Position numbers and translations under genes: made by a program. Positions 1 to 8,824 of a stretch of DNA of 45,480 nucleotides are shown here, in pieces. Source of the stretch: an uncultured Oscillospiraceae bacterium (lineage in GTDB: Bacteria; Bacillota; Clostridia; Oscillospirales; Ruminococcaceae); NCBI GenBank assembly GCA_910577565.1, contig CAJTNJ010000010.1, forward strand, positions 1-45,480, given 5' to 3'. The stretch's first letter is position 1; each line of letters begins with the position of its first letter. The notes below the pieces were generated by a model, which was not told the DNA's origin, searched no databases, and was given only the letters and a program-made list of their open reading frames with translations.

Positions 1-330
1 AATAAGGACAAGAAAGCAGTAATTGCAAATTAGTTGATTGATATAAATAGAAGTGTATAATGAAGGTATTGTGAAAGTTAACAATATCTTCATTAATGTT
101 TTAAAAATAATTTTTATTGTTGTTGAACAACTTTCTATTGTAAGAAATATTGAATTAAACATTTTTCATTATTATATATGGATAAATAGAAGTTTTATTT
201 TGTTATAAATTGTTTTGTTGTACATTTCTTTATATTATTTGTGATATGTAATAATATATTTTTTAATCGAAAGGGTATTAATGAATAGTTTTTTTATGGG
301 GATAAATTAGATATAAATAAAAAGAGTATT
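1..330. other. AT-rich spacer without a gene
   Basis: No reading frame with a start, ribosome site and protein-like composition is visible. The only structured element is the hairpin at 59-94. The first 55 bases may be the end of something that lies outside the window. Confidence 0.6.
59..94 (+). terminator. Terminator-like hairpin at window start
   Basis: Two 14-base arms (59-72 and 81-94) pair completely, allowing one G-U pair, around an 8-base loop, and a short T-rich stretch follows. It probably ends a transcript entering from upstream of the window. It closely resembles the hairpin at 12701-12736, read on the opposite strand. Confidence 0.55.
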
Positions 331-334
331 GGAT

Positions 335-690
335 TGCTCCAACGGAATATATTGTGATATAATAAAAATATAAAATTTGAAAGTATAAAATATAAAGAAA
401 TTGATCAAGTTATGAAAATAAAAATGTGTATCAAAGGAAGTATTGGAAGATCAGTAGTAAGAATATTAGAAATAGAGGGAAATATATGCTTATACTGGAT
501 AAAGAAATATACTAAAGAAATAGAAGTAAAAATGTAGCAAATGAGTGAGTAAAAGTGATAGAGGTGTATAAGCGGTATATTTTACAGTAATAAAGAAACT
601 TGTGGATATAGATAAATGACAGATAATGAAGATATGATGTAGCTTATGATAAAACCGTGAAATAATACAGAAATTTCTATACAATTAAAT
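335..690 (+). pseudogene. IS1-type transposase remnant (InsA/InsB part)
   Basis: With several frame changes and stops, this stretch reads like the middle of an IS1-family transposase: a helix-turn-helix part (GRSVVRILEI followed by YWIKKYTKEI, about 440-525) and then a piece of the catalytic half (YDVAYDKT, about 632-655), which matches YDVAYDKS in the better preserved copy at 11395-11640. No open frame is left, and the 5' and 3' ends cannot be placed exactly. The copy is dead. Family assignment rests on similarity to the other copies in this window and on my knowledge of IS1 InsA/InsB. Confidence 0.6.
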
Positions 691-770
691 AAAGGTTAAG
701 CATTAATATTTTAATTCTTATCTTTCATACTTTGAAACTTACTATAGAAAATCTAAATGGTGTTTTTTGT

Positions 771-1169
771 AAGTGGCAAATAAAATATAATATGATATAA
801 TAGAAATTATGTAAAAGATAAAATGCCCGGAATGCGGGAATGAAAAAGTGTGGAAGCAGGAAAACCGAAAGCGAAAATTAATATTTTTGATACAAATTCA
901 AGCTATAAAAATGTATGCTATATTGGTTAAGCAGGTAATCACTCCTATTTAAAAGAGAAAAGATATACTTTAAGATTATAAGGAATCAATTTTAATATTT
1001 GTAAATATATAGCTATTTTACAGAGATGCTCTAAATACTTTTAAAGTTGTCATGAATATTTTTGTATATGCTTATAACAAATTTGGCTAGTTCAAGATTG
1101 GTTTTTCTCTTATTAAAAATTCTTCTTTTCTTATCGGTTTTCTTCTTTATGTTTAATTTGAATACTCCC
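771..1169 (+). mobile_element. IS1-type remnant with internal deletion
   Basis: Begins with an end-like motif (AAGTGGCAAATAA) and soon shows the InsA zinc-finger start (CPECGNEKVW, about 822-852). It then jumps to the last part of InsB, ending near 1169 with bases like the right end of the copy at 29253-30044. About half of the element is missing between roughly 890 and 1020. The 3' part (alanine-tyrosine-asparagine-lysine-phenylalanine-glycine motif region near 1070) matches the 29 kb copy closely. It cannot move on its own. Confidence 0.7.
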
Positions 1170-1207
1170 AATAATCTATAGAAAATTTTGAAGGTGTTTT
1201 GTACGGC

Positions 1208-1672
1208 AGTTTCAAATTTCCTGATACAAATCACGATATGGTGTGTTTTGTTTTTGGCTTTTATAATTATAGAAGTATTGACTTTTCAATGGATAAATGA
1301 TATGGCTTGGCCTTTGGAGTTTGGGCGCTTTTATTGCCGTATTTTTTATGAATCTATATTTGTGCAAATAATAAATTTTTGTTAATAACCACTATTTTTA
1401 TAATATTTATAAGACCTGTTGCGGTTAAAATTATTGATAAATCATACAAATTTACCGATTCTGATATAACAATTGGCAAATAAGGCTTTGTGATGTTAAA
1501 GATAGACAGATATAATTTGAAAGGTAGAGTGAATATTTTTAACAAAGATTGCTTTGCAAAGAGTAGATTTTTAGAGCTTATCGATGCCGGTGAGATTGTT
1601 GTTATATGTAGAACTGAAGGAGAAACGCTGATTGTGGATAAAAAAATCAGTTTAAATTTAAAAAACAGATAG
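1208..1672 (+). pseudogene. nfeD: Broken NfeD-family membrane protein gene
   Basis: Reading across frames gives the plan of a short NfeD protein. First comes a hydrophobic helix (WCVLFLAFIIIEVLTF, about 1240-1290), then after a frameshift near 1295 a second helix (GLWSLGAFIAVFF), then a third (TTIFIIFIRPVAVKII, about 1390-1440), a DSDITIGK segment, an in-frame stop at about 1480, and finally the OB-fold domain with the LKGRVNIF, AGEIVV and EGETLIV motifs (1490-1672). NfeD proteins usually act beside flotillin-like SPFH proteins in the membrane; no SPFH gene is seen here. One frameshift and one stop make it non-functional. The last 60 codons stay open but lack a ribosome site. An IS1 remnant ends about 40 bases upstream. 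Confidence 0.75.
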
Positions 1673-1837
1673 ATTTATATTTAAAAGGTTATTCTAAAGT
1701 AAAATAGAATTTACATAGAAAAAGGTTGATTTGCAAAAATATCATTTAACTTTTTATTCATATTAAGCCATAAAAAATACGATAACTTTTGCTAATTTAT
1801 TGTTAGGCCAAAACATTTAGTGAGGAGAGATTGAGTG

Positions 1838-2278
1838 ATGTTAAACAAAAATCCAAGCAGTCTTTTTAGTTTGTTGTGTGTTGTTTGCTTTATTTGCTTA
1901 GCAGCTGTTACAATATTTCAAATATTTAACCTGCCTATGTTTAACTACGATTCAAAAATTATTATTCCACAAAAACACTATTATGAAAATGTTTCGTTTG
2001 ATAGTGAGGTTGTCGATGATTCTGCATATTCAAAGGCTGATTTAACCGACAGTTTAGGCGATAAAGACAATGAAAACCTAAAATCTTCATTTAATCTTAA
2101 CACCGCAACTTTTGAACAATTACAAACTTTATCCGGAATTGGTGAAGTAAAAGCAAAAAATATAATTGCCATGAGAGAAGAACTTGGTGGGTTTTCCGAT
2201 TTGAGGCAATTGCTTGATGTTAGCGGGATTGGAAAAGTAACCTATGAAAAAATCATACCTTACCTCTATATAGATTAG
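1838..2278 (+). CDS. comEA: ComEA-type helix-hairpin-helix DNA-binding protein
   Basis: A protein of 146 residues with an N-terminal membrane anchor (about residues 9-30, rich in Leu, Val, Cys, Ile), a polar linker of about 55 residues, and a C-terminal tandem helix-hairpin-helix domain. The motifs FNLNTATFEQL, LSGIGEVKA and VSGIGKVTYEKI are typical of ComEA, the surface receptor that holds double-stranded DNA during transformation. The ribosome site GAGGAGAG at about 1822 is well placed for ATG 1838; GTG 1835, one codon earlier, is possible. ThiT follows after 30 bases, probably in the same transcript. ComEC and other uptake genes are not in the window, so competence is not proven; the family also includes proteins with unknown roles. 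Confidence 0.85.
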   Translation: MLNKNPSSLFSLLCVVCFICLAAVTIFQIFNLPMFNYDSKIIIPQKHYYENVSFDSEVVDDSAYSKADLTDSLGDKDNENLKSSFNLNTATFEQLQTLSGIGEVKAKNIIAMREELGGFSDLRQLLDVSGIGKVTYEKIIPYLYID

Positions 2279-2308
2279 TTTCATTAAAACTAAATTTAAA
2301 TTTAAAAT

Positions 2309-2977
2309 GTGGGTACTAAAATTATGTGTTATCTTATAAAGAATGATGATGGATATGTGTTAACAGAGCTTGGATATGCATTAATTGTAATATTATTTAT
2401 AGTTTTATTGTTTGTTTTATTTTTTATTAGTGCAAAAAGGAATTCAAACAAAGTGTTTGATGTAAAAAAACTTGCGTTTTGTGCAATGAGTATTTCTCTT
2501 GCTACAGCAATGTCTATGTTTAAAATAATCACTTTTCCGTTTGGTGGATCCATAACGTTTTTTAGTATGCTTTATATATGTTTAACAGGTTATTTTTATG
2601 GACTGGGAGCTGGCATTACATCGGGGATGGTTTTTGGCGTAATACAGTTTATTTTAAATCCATACATATTATTTCCTGTTCAGGTGATTTTAGATTATAT
2701 ATTTGCTTATGCATCGCTTGGTTTTGCTGGTATATTTTCGAATTCAAAACACGGCCTTGTTAAGGGATATATCGTGGGAGTTTTGGGCAGATATTTTTTT
2801 ACGGTGTTGTCCGGCTGGATCTTTTTTCGAGAGTATGCTTGGAAAGGCTGGGGAGTTTTGCCTTATTCGTTGGTTTACAATGGAATATATATTTTTGCAG
2901 AAGCAATTTTAACAATATTAATAATTTGCATACCGGCAGCATCCAAAGCGATTGATAGGATAAAATCTTTGGTATAA
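2309..2977 (+). CDS. thiT: Thiamine transporter ThiT (ECF S component)
   Basis: A hydrophobic protein of up to 222 residues. After an N-terminal helix (about residues 20-43) and a basic linker comes the ThiT core of six helices with the family marks GGSITFFSM (about 79-87), a central LDYIFAYASLG stretch, a GRYF...SGWIFF stretch and YSLVYNGIY near the end, where thiamine binds. ThiT gives substrate specificity to the ECF energy-coupling module (EcfA, EcfA', EcfT), which is encoded elsewhere. The N-terminal extra helix is longer than in the shortest family members but is seen in other Clostridia. The start is uncertain: GTG 2309 or ATG 2324, neither with a clear ribosome site. No TPP riboswitch (CTGAGA element) is visible upstream, so thiamine control is not evident here. 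Confidence 0.9.
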   Translation: MGTKIMCYLIKNDDGYVLTELGYALIVILFIVLLFVLFFISAKRNSNKVFDVKKLAFCAMSISLATAMSMFKIITFPFGGSITFFSMLYICLTGYFYGLGAGITSGMVFGVIQFILNPYILFPVQVILDYIFAYASLGFAGIFSNSKHGLVKGYIVGVLGRYFFTVLSGWIFFREYAWKGWGVLPYSLVYNGIYIFAEAILTILIICIPAASKAIDRIKSLV

Positions 2978-3030
2978 TATGACTTAAAAGTTAGTTGTTT
3001 TAGTGAGTTTTATATAAATAATTAAACAGC

Positions 3031-3070
3031 AAAAAGTGTCTGACATGATGGAATGTCCGATACTTTTTTA
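3031..3070 (+). terminator. Rho-independent terminator after thiT
   Basis: A 16-base stem (3031-3046 with 3053-3068) contains one mismatch and one G-U pair, and has a 6-base loop. The 3' arm ends in a run of T. It separates comEA-thiT from sigK. Confidence 0.85.
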
Positions 3071-3131
3071 TTATTGGGCAAGCACAAAAAATTTAAATTT
3101 TGCATATATGCTAATTAGAAGGGGTGATATT

Positions 3132-3839
3132 TTGATTAATCAAATGATATCTGAAATTTTAAGACATATTTTGATTTTTGCATTACATATTGAAGGCAGT
3201 ACATTTCCCAAACCGCTTTCTGCAAAAAAAGAAAAAGAATATTTTGTGAAGATGAAAGAAGGAGACAAGCAAGCAAGGGAAGAGCTTATTAAACATAATT
3301 TAAGGCTTGTTGCGCACATTGTAAAAAAATATTATTCTTCAACAAATGACCACGACGATTTGATTTCAATTGGTGCCATAGGGTTGATAAAAGCAGTAGA
3401 AAGCTATGATTGCTCAAAAGGCATAAGGTTTGCTACATATGCTTCAAGATGTATTGAAAACGAAATACTTATGTATTTTCGTTCGCTTAAAAAATTAGCT
3501 AATGACGTTTACATTGGTGATACTATAGATACCGATAAAGATGGAAATGTATTGTCATTTTCAGATATAATCGCTGACGATGAAAACCTTATTGATATTG
3601 TGGAACTAAAGTGCAAGTCTGACATATTATATAAGCACGTGCAAAAAGTTCTGAATGATAGAGAAAAAAAAGTAATTATGCTTAGGTATGGACTTTATGG
3701 AGGGTGCCCATTGACTCAGCGCGAGACAGCAAGTCATCTTAACATATCAAGATCGTATGTATCGAGAATTGAAAAAAAAGCTTTAATGCTTTTAAACAGA
3801 GCATTTAAAAATGATGAAAAATCCGGGAAAAATAGATGA
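3132..3839 (+). CDS. sigK: Sporulation sigma factor sigma-K (pro-form)
   Basis: An RNA polymerase sigma-70 family factor of 235 residues that in spore-formers directs late mother-cell genes. The hydrophobic N-terminus (about residues 2-20) matches the pro-sequence removed by SpoIVFB, followed by the FPKPLS junction. Region 2 contains RNLRLVAHIV-like (here HNLRLVAHIVKKYYSS), DDLISIGAIGLIKAVESYD and TYASRCIENEILMYFR. Region 4 has LNDREKKVIMLRYGL and the helix-turn-helix LTQRETASHLNISRSYVSRIEKKA. The TTG start at 3132 follows AGAAGGGG (about 3116). The longer frame from 3036 would begin inside the thiT terminator and is rejected. The gene is uninterrupted, with no skin element. The start of a sigma-E promoter was not identified. 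Confidence 0.9.
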   Translation: MINQMISEILRHILIFALHIEGSTFPKPLSAKKEKEYFVKMKEGDKQAREELIKHNLRLVAHIVKKYYSSTNDHDDLISIGAIGLIKAVESYDCSKGIRFATYASRCIENEILMYFRSLKKLANDVYIGDTIDTDKDGNVLSFSDIIADDENLIDIVELKCKSDILYKHVQKVLNDREKKVIMLRYGLYGGCPLTQRETASHLNISRSYVSRIEKKALMLLNRAFKNDEKSGKNR

Positions 3840-4053
3840 TATAAAAATAAACAGTTAACTTTATTATGAAATGCCTATAAAGTTTATATTGAAACTGTAA
3901 AGGAGTTGACAAGCATAAAAATAACGGTTATGTTTGTTGTTATATATAATTTGGTAATGATATTTAAATAAGAGAAAATAATTAAATTCTATCAAAAAAT
4001 AGAAAATTATCTGAAAATTGTTACAATTTTTGTGAGAATATTTTATAATTTTT

Positions 4054-5094
4054 TAAAGCAACACCGTACAGTAAGTAAAATAAAAAAATATTGTATGATA
4101 AAACTATGAATAAGCAAATAACACTATCGTATTTCTATGATGAATTAGCACAGACGAAAACAAATAAAAAAGCCTTTTTAAAACAAATGAACCAGATAAC
4201 AACATGGAACGACGCGTGGATAGGGATAATCAAGCCGTGCTTATATAAAGGAGAGCGCGGCAATAAGCCCTACGACCTTGAACTGATGATTCGTGTTTAC
4301 ATCTTGCAAAACTTTATGATTTGTCAGACATGATTATGATGACAGAGGTGATCGACAGTTGAGCCTTTTCGAAGTTTTGCGGAGTAGACTCATCAAACCA
4401 AGTTCCGGATGGCGAAACTATAGGAAGGTTTCGCAACATAATAGTAAAAAATGGCATACAAAAAAGCTGTTTTCACAGGTAGTAGAATTACTACGCCAAA
4501 AAGACTTGATTTTGAAAGAAGGAACAATTGTAGATTCAACCGATTATGGCAGACCATAATTTACCACAAACAAGGAGAAAAAGCACCACTCACAAGAGCA
4601 TTCTGATAAAGAAGGGAAACGCATGTCACTTTGGTTATAAATCATATGTCGGGGTTGACAGAAAAACGAGATTAGTGCATATGGTAAAAGTAACAGCAGC
4701 GAATGTGCCAGACGTAACGATCATGCCAGATTTGTTGATAGGCGAGGAAACTTTTGTATATGAAGATAGCTGATATATTGGGACAGACAAGCGAGAAAAT
4801 GCGGTTGAAAAAATAAATGTGAGAAGAAAATTCAGTACAAAATAAACAGACGGCCATCACAGATTAGGAATCTGTCAAAAAACGGGGCATATCATGTGAA
4901 AAAACAGAACATCAGAAATCATCAGTACGAGCAAAGGTAGAGTACGTGTTTGGGGTAGTGAGAAAGCTTTTTAAATATAGAAAAACGCGATACCAGGGAT
5001 TGAGAAACAGACGTAAATAGGGAAAATCTGGGCATTTTTTCTTTTTCAATATTTAGCAGCCATTTTTGACTATTATGAGGCGTTACCTTAAATA
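4054..5094 (+). mobile_element. Decayed IS5-family insertion sequence
   Basis: The element carries a broken transposase (next entry). The possible terminal repeats are imperfect: near 4054 the bases read TTAAAGCAACACC, and the reverse complement at the right end (about 5094) reads TTTAAGGTAACGCC. No target duplication is certain. The right end abuts coding debris of ispD, so the element may have landed in or next to ispD. The 216 bases between sigK and the left end hold no recognisable gene. Confidence 0.7.
4106..5084 (+). pseudogene. Broken IS5-family transposase
   Basis: Joined across frames, this gives nearly a full IS5-type DDE transposase. The N-terminal part (from ATG 4106, LSYFYDELAQTKTNKK) runs to a frameshift near 4315. 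It continues as DSSNQVPDGETIGRFR (about 4385-4430), a LKEGTIVDST block (about 4510-4545), GYKSYVGVDRKTRLVH (about 4635-4680) and, after several stops, a C-terminal AFFLFQYLAAIFDYYEA (about 5030-5080). There are at least three frame changes and several stops, for example one after FVYEDS at about 4770. It is inactive, and less decayed than the IS1 copies. Confidence 0.85.
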
Positions 5095-5104
5095 ATGTAA
5101 AGTG

Positions 5105-5245
5105 TGAGTATAAAGTGTTTGTTAGTGATCGAGTCCACTGGAAATAGATGTGCATGTGATTGTTAACTGAAAGGATAACATAAAAATTATAATGGCAGAA
5201 GATCTTTTTATGCAAAGTTTTTGGAAAAGATGGATTTTTATGTTT
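5105..5245 (+). pseudogene. ispD: C-terminal remnant of IspD (MEP cytidylyltransferase)
   Basis: Directly after the IS5 element, two joined frames read YKVFVSD and SSPLEIDVHVIVN, then a stop, then KDNIKIIMAEDLFM. This resembles the end of IspD, where the protein closes with a V-T/S-D-D segment and an N-I-K-I-T-T-x-E-D-L motif. Position just before ispF agrees with the common ispD-ispF order. The N-terminal three quarters, with the nucleotide-binding start, is not found upstream of the IS. The call rests on one short motif and on context. Confidence 0.5.
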
Positions 5246-5255
5246 GGATACAGAT

Positions 5256-5715
5256 ATGTTTAGGGTAGAGCATGGTTATGATGTACATAGATTGGTAAAA
5301 TACTGAAAATTGATAATTTGTTGATAAGAAATCCGATATAGTAAAGTTTTTTAGGTTATTCCTGATGTTGATGTTGCAAACCCATAAAGTGGTGGATGCG
5401 TTTCTTTTAGCTGCATTTTTGAGTGACATATGTGTTTGCTGTTTCCTGATTTGTATCAACAGTATATTAATGCTGACAGTTTAAAGTTGCTTAATATAGT
5501 TGGAGATAAGCTTAAAAAGCTAAGATTTAAGATTTTAAATGTTGATATAACGATAATTATGTAAAAGCCAAAGTTAAGGTAATATGTTAATAAAATAGAA
5601 AATAATATTTGAAAGGTGCTAAATTTAGATATATCACAATTTAATGTTAAAGCTAATATCGAAGAATGACTTGGCTTTATCGGAAAATGAAAAGGTGTAG
5701 TGTTTATTTTTAAGT
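5256..5715 (+). pseudogene. ispF: Dead ispF (MEcPP synthase) gene
   Basis: IspF makes 2-C-methyl-D-erythritol 2,4-cyclodiphosphate in the MEP route to isoprenoids. Family marks appear in order across frames: VEHGYDVHRLV from ATG 5256 (the DxH metal site), then stops, then after a frameshift THKVVDAFLLAAFLSDI (about 5380-5430), then PDLYQQYINADSLKLL (about 5440-5490) and LKKLRFKILNVDITII. A stop follows, then KPKL, then NKIENNI, a stop, VLNLDISQFNVKANIEE, a stop, and LGFIGK to about 5700. At least two frameshifts and seven stops lie in a gene of about 155 codons, so it is certainly non-functional. The order of motifs makes the identity firm. Confidence 0.88.
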
Positions 5716-5894
5716 TTTTAATTTACATGATTTAGTTTTAATAGAATTTTAGGTGTGTAAATATTAAAAAGACTATGTTATTAAAATATAAAATAAAAAA
5801 GCTAATTGTTTTTGCATATTTTTGCATTAGGAAAGTATCAAAAGTATTATAATATGATATTTCTGTTATTTGAATTTTAACTTAAAGGCTAATT

Positions 5895-6611
5895 TCAAAA
5901 GCCCCAACCATTAATTCCAGCGCGTCTCATAGCACCAAATATTTTGTCTTTAATGCCCTTGTCTAGCTTTTCGTGTTGGTTTAAAAACTCTTTTACTGCT
6001 TGTCTATTTGTTGTGCCGTCAACTGGACAGTTGCTTTTAACTACTTTTAATTCTGTTCTTTTTGCAGCTCGCTTAATTTCAATTTCGGGAGTTAAAACAA
6101 GTGGTCTAATTAAAGTTATATTTTTCCTTGAAAGGTAAGTTTTGGGTGAAAAGCAAGCTATTCTGCCTTCATTAAACAAATTCATTATAAATGTTTCAAC
6201 GACGTCATCAAAATGATGACCAAACGCTATTTTATTACAACCGTTTAAAATTGCAAGATCATGGAGCGCTCCACGCCTCATTCTTGCACATAGGCTGCAT
6301 GGATGAGTTTCTTTTTTTATATCAAAAACAATATGACCTATTTCAGTAAGTTTTACAACATAGGGTATAAAATATCTGTCACAGATTTTTTTAATTTCGC
6401 TAAAATCGGTTTGTTTTTCTTTAAATTGCAGATCAAGTGTTAGTGCAACAATATCAAATTTTATAGGCATAAATCGTTTTAGCCGACAAAGCCCCTCTAA
6501 AAGAACCAAGCTGTCTTTGCCACCAGAAACTCCAATAGCAATTTTGTCGCCATTTTCAATCATATTAAATTCCTGAATCGCCTTTCGCATAAGGCCAAGT
6601 GTTTTTTGCAA
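5895..6611 (-). CDS. ttcA: TtcA-like PP-loop tRNA thiolation protein
   Basis: A 238-residue ATP pyrophosphatase of the TilS/TtcA superfamily. The PP-loop SGGKDS is at residues 29-34. A CSLC pair (Cys105, Cys108) and Cys195 in SNCPVDG are the three cysteines that hold the iron-sulfur cluster in TtcA, which puts 2-thiocytidine at position 32 of some tRNAs. GHHFDD follows at about 131-136. The length is shorter than E. coli TtcA (about 310), as is usual in Firmicute relatives. The proposed start is TTG 6611, with GGTGG about seven bases upstream; ATG 6590 lacks a ribosome site. The gene stands alone, between the dead ispF and a 490-base spacer. The exact tRNA substrate is inferred from the family only. 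Confidence 0.85.
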   Translation of the reverse strand: MQKTLGLMRKAIQEFNMIENGDKIAIGVSGGKDSLVLLEGLCRLKRFMPIKFDIVALTLDLQFKEKQTDFSEIKKICDRYFIPYVVKLTEIGHIVFDIKKETHPCSLCARMRRGALHDLAILNGCNKIAFGHHFDDVVETFIMNLFNEGRIACFSPKTYLSRKNITLIRPLVLTPEIEIKRAAKRTELKVVKSNCPVDGTTNRQAVKEFLNQHEKLDKGIKDKIFGAMRRAGINGWGF

Positions 6612-7023
6612 AATTAACCACCCAGTTTTTTAAATTGTATATACACATTTAAAATATAGATATGTTAACAAAACTTATTTAAAAAACATAAATAGCATAT
6701 TGCAGATGCATTGCTTGTTAACAAGGATATTTTAAGTAGCAAATATTGAGTTTCGTTTTTAAAATTTTCACTAATCAAAAATACAATTGTAATTAACATT
6801 GTAAATATAATTTATATTTTAAAAAACTATGCTAGCATTTTTTCGCTACTTTAAGTTTTATTGCGAGATTGCAAAAGTTGTAAAAAACCTCTTGTTTTGT
6901 TTATTGTTGTTCATATCCATTGTGCCGTTGTTTTGTGTATTGTTTCATTTTAGTTTTATAGTGTAAATATATTATTTAGGACATAGTTTTATTTTATCAT
7001 ATAAACTCCCTTTTTTAAAGACC
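6612..7023. other. AT-rich divergent intergenic region
   Basis: About 410 bases between the ttcA-like gene and the promoter of the permease gene. No coding stretch is recognised. A perfect 12-base palindrome (CTTGTTAACAAG) lies at 6715-6726; its role is unknown. Confidence 0.5.
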
Positions 7024-7052
7024 TTTACAACACTAAGTTATAGAGTTATAAT
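7024..7052 (+). promoter_or_regulatory. Sigma-A promoter of the permease gene
   Basis: TTTACA (7024-7029), 17-base spacer, TATAAT (7047-7052). It lies 51 bases upstream of the ATG at 7104, with GAGG near 7092 as ribosome site. Confidence 0.75.
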
Positions 7053-7103
7053 TTATAAAAAGATCGCTTTTACAAATTTTATATAAATAAGCGAGGTATA
7101 ACC

Positions 7104-8342
7104 ATGAAAAAAACAACTCTTGGTACATGGATAGTTAGATTTATCTTTTGCATTGCAGTTATTGCAACATACAAAATGTTTGACAATTTGCTATATATAT
7201 TTAACTGGGTTAAGAGTTTTTTTAATATGTTAACTCCGTTTATAATAGGCGGTGCAATTGCTTTTTTACTATTTCCTATATGCAAAAAAGTTGAAGTTTT
7301 GCTTTCGAAAACTAAAAAACCGTTTATTGTAAAAAGAACTCGCGGGCTTGCAACGCTTATTGTAGTAATATTTGCTTTAATGGTTATATCTGCAGTGCTT
7401 CTTTTGCTTGTGCCTATGATCTATAATAGCATAGTTGATTTTATATCTGCGGTGCCTGAATATTTGACAGACGTATATAATTTTCTAAGCGAGCATATTA
7501 AAGACACAGCGATTATAAATGAAGTAATTAATGATATTAAAAACTATTTTTCTTTTGAAAACATTGCTAAATTTTTTACGTCACTTGATTATAACAGTTA
7601 TTTAAACGGAATAACAAGTGTATTCTCGGGTGTATTTAATACATTGATCGGAGCAATTATTTCAGTTTACTTGTTGCTTGACCGAAAATCTATTAAAAAG
7701 ATGTTGATAAGGATTGGATATATTTCGTTAAAACCAAAAAAAATAAAAAAAATCAGCGAAATAGCTTCAAAAATAGCAAAAGTTATTTATACATTTATAT
7801 TTGGCCAAATGCTAGATGCTTTTATTATTGCATCCTGCATAGGTGTAATATTGAGTTTATTTGGAATTAATAATAGCATTGTGCTTGCTATAGTTTACTT
7901 TTTGTTTGCGTTAATACCATATTTTGGTTCTATAATAGGCGTTATATCAGTTTTTTTGTTATCGCTTGTTTCAGGAAACATACAACAATGTTTAATGGCA
8001 ACTGTCATAGCTCTTTTGATGCAGCAGCTTGACACTAACGTCGTAAATCCAAAAGTTGTGGGACATGTAGTTGGCATTAGGCCGCTTTATGTAATACTTG
8101 GTATTACACTGTTTGGTGGTATGTTTGGATTTGTTGGCTTTTTTCTCGGCCCACCACTTATGTCAATAGTAATCGAACTTTTTATTGAGTTCATCAAATT
8201 AAGAGAAAACAAAAAAAATCAAGCATGCGATTCATTAGCGCAAAAAGGTATAATTGCAAGGATAAAAGATTCCGTTTCTTTTGACGAAGATTTTAAAAAC
8301 ACTTCATCAGACTTAGAAGATATATTTTATGATGGCGGCTAA
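7104..8342 (+). CDS. AI-2E/PerM-family membrane permease
   Basis: A 412-residue integral membrane protein of the AI-2E transporter (formerly UPF0118/PerM) family. The plan fits: N-terminal helices (about 8-30, 37-62), a helix after a basic loop (about 88-112), an extracytoplasmic region rich in amphipathic helices (about 115-190), and a C-terminal set of helices. These include the conserved QMLDAF, FALIPYFGSIIG and LFGGMFGFVGFFLGPPL blocks. A hydrophilic tail of about 40 residues follows. Members have been linked to autoinducer-2 export, Na+/H+ exchange and other transport, so the substrate cannot be stated. It has its own promoter and no clear partner gene. No obvious terminator follows directly. 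Confidence 0.9.
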   Translation: MKKTTLGTWIVRFIFCIAVIATYKMFDNLLYIFNWVKSFFNMLTPFIIGGAIAFLLFPICKKVEVLLSKTKKPFIVKRTRGLATLIVVIFALMVISAVLLLLVPMIYNSIVDFISAVPEYLTDVYNFLSEHIKDTAIINEVINDIKNYFSFENIAKFFTSLDYNSYLNGITSVFSGVFNTLIGAIISVYLLLDRKSIKKMLIRIGYISLKPKKIKKISEIASKIAKVIYTFIFGQMLDAFIIASCIGVILSLFGINNSIVLAIVYFLFALIPYFGSIIGVISVFLLSLVSGNIQQCLMATVIALLMQQLDTNVVNPKVVGHVVGIRPLYVILGITLFGGMFGFVGFFLGPPLMSIVIELFIEFIKLRENKKNQACDSLAQKGIIARIKDSVSFDEDFKNTSSDLEDIFYDGG

Positions 8343-8824
8343 AAATAATCTGTTAACTTAATTAAAGTGCAAATCATGAGGTAGTAAGATAAAAACAGAA
8401 AACTTTTGTTTCCAATTAAGTTTTAATTATCGGTAACAGAAATTTTTATAAATAAAACCTATTATATTCTCTGCTAAAGGCTCAATTAATATAAATATTT
8501 TTTGTTTTTAAAAACAGTGATATTATATTTATGAAAATTAATTGATATCTTATTTTATTGTTTTTGTACTTACAAATATTTTATATTCACTCTCAATTTT
8601 GTGATGTTATCATTGTTAAGTGTATAGGCCGCGAACCAATTCTATAAAAAGCTTAGTTAACATGAATTTTAAGATATTCTATCTTTTTTAATTTGATTGT
8701 TCTCATTTTTAATGTTTATTTGCATATTAAAGTTTTAATAATGTTTTATATAGTAAAAAGAGGCTCATTTAGCCGATGATAAAGGCTTTATAAACTTTTA
8801 ACCTTATGTATTATATAAAAAATT
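8343..8824. other. AT-rich spacer without a recognisable gene
   Basis: About 480 bases after the permease gene. I see no protein-like frame, tRNA or insertion sequence. It may be decayed coding DNA, but nothing identifies it. Confidence 0.5.

Noticed and set aside
1490..1672. Independent small gene at 1490
   Set aside because: It is the surviving tail of the broken nfeD and has no ribosome site.
2279..2330. TPP riboswitch before thiT
   Set aside because: No CTGAGA element or typical paired helices are seen; the gap after comEA is only 30 bases.
3036..3131. Longer N-terminus for sigK starting at 3036
   Set aside because: These codons lie in the thiT terminator hairpin, and the TTG at 3132 has the better ribosome site and gives a normal pro-sequence.
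5238..5459. Minus-strand open frame over the ispF remnant
   Set aside because: It lies opposite the recognisable ispF motifs, has no family marks and no convincing ribosome site.
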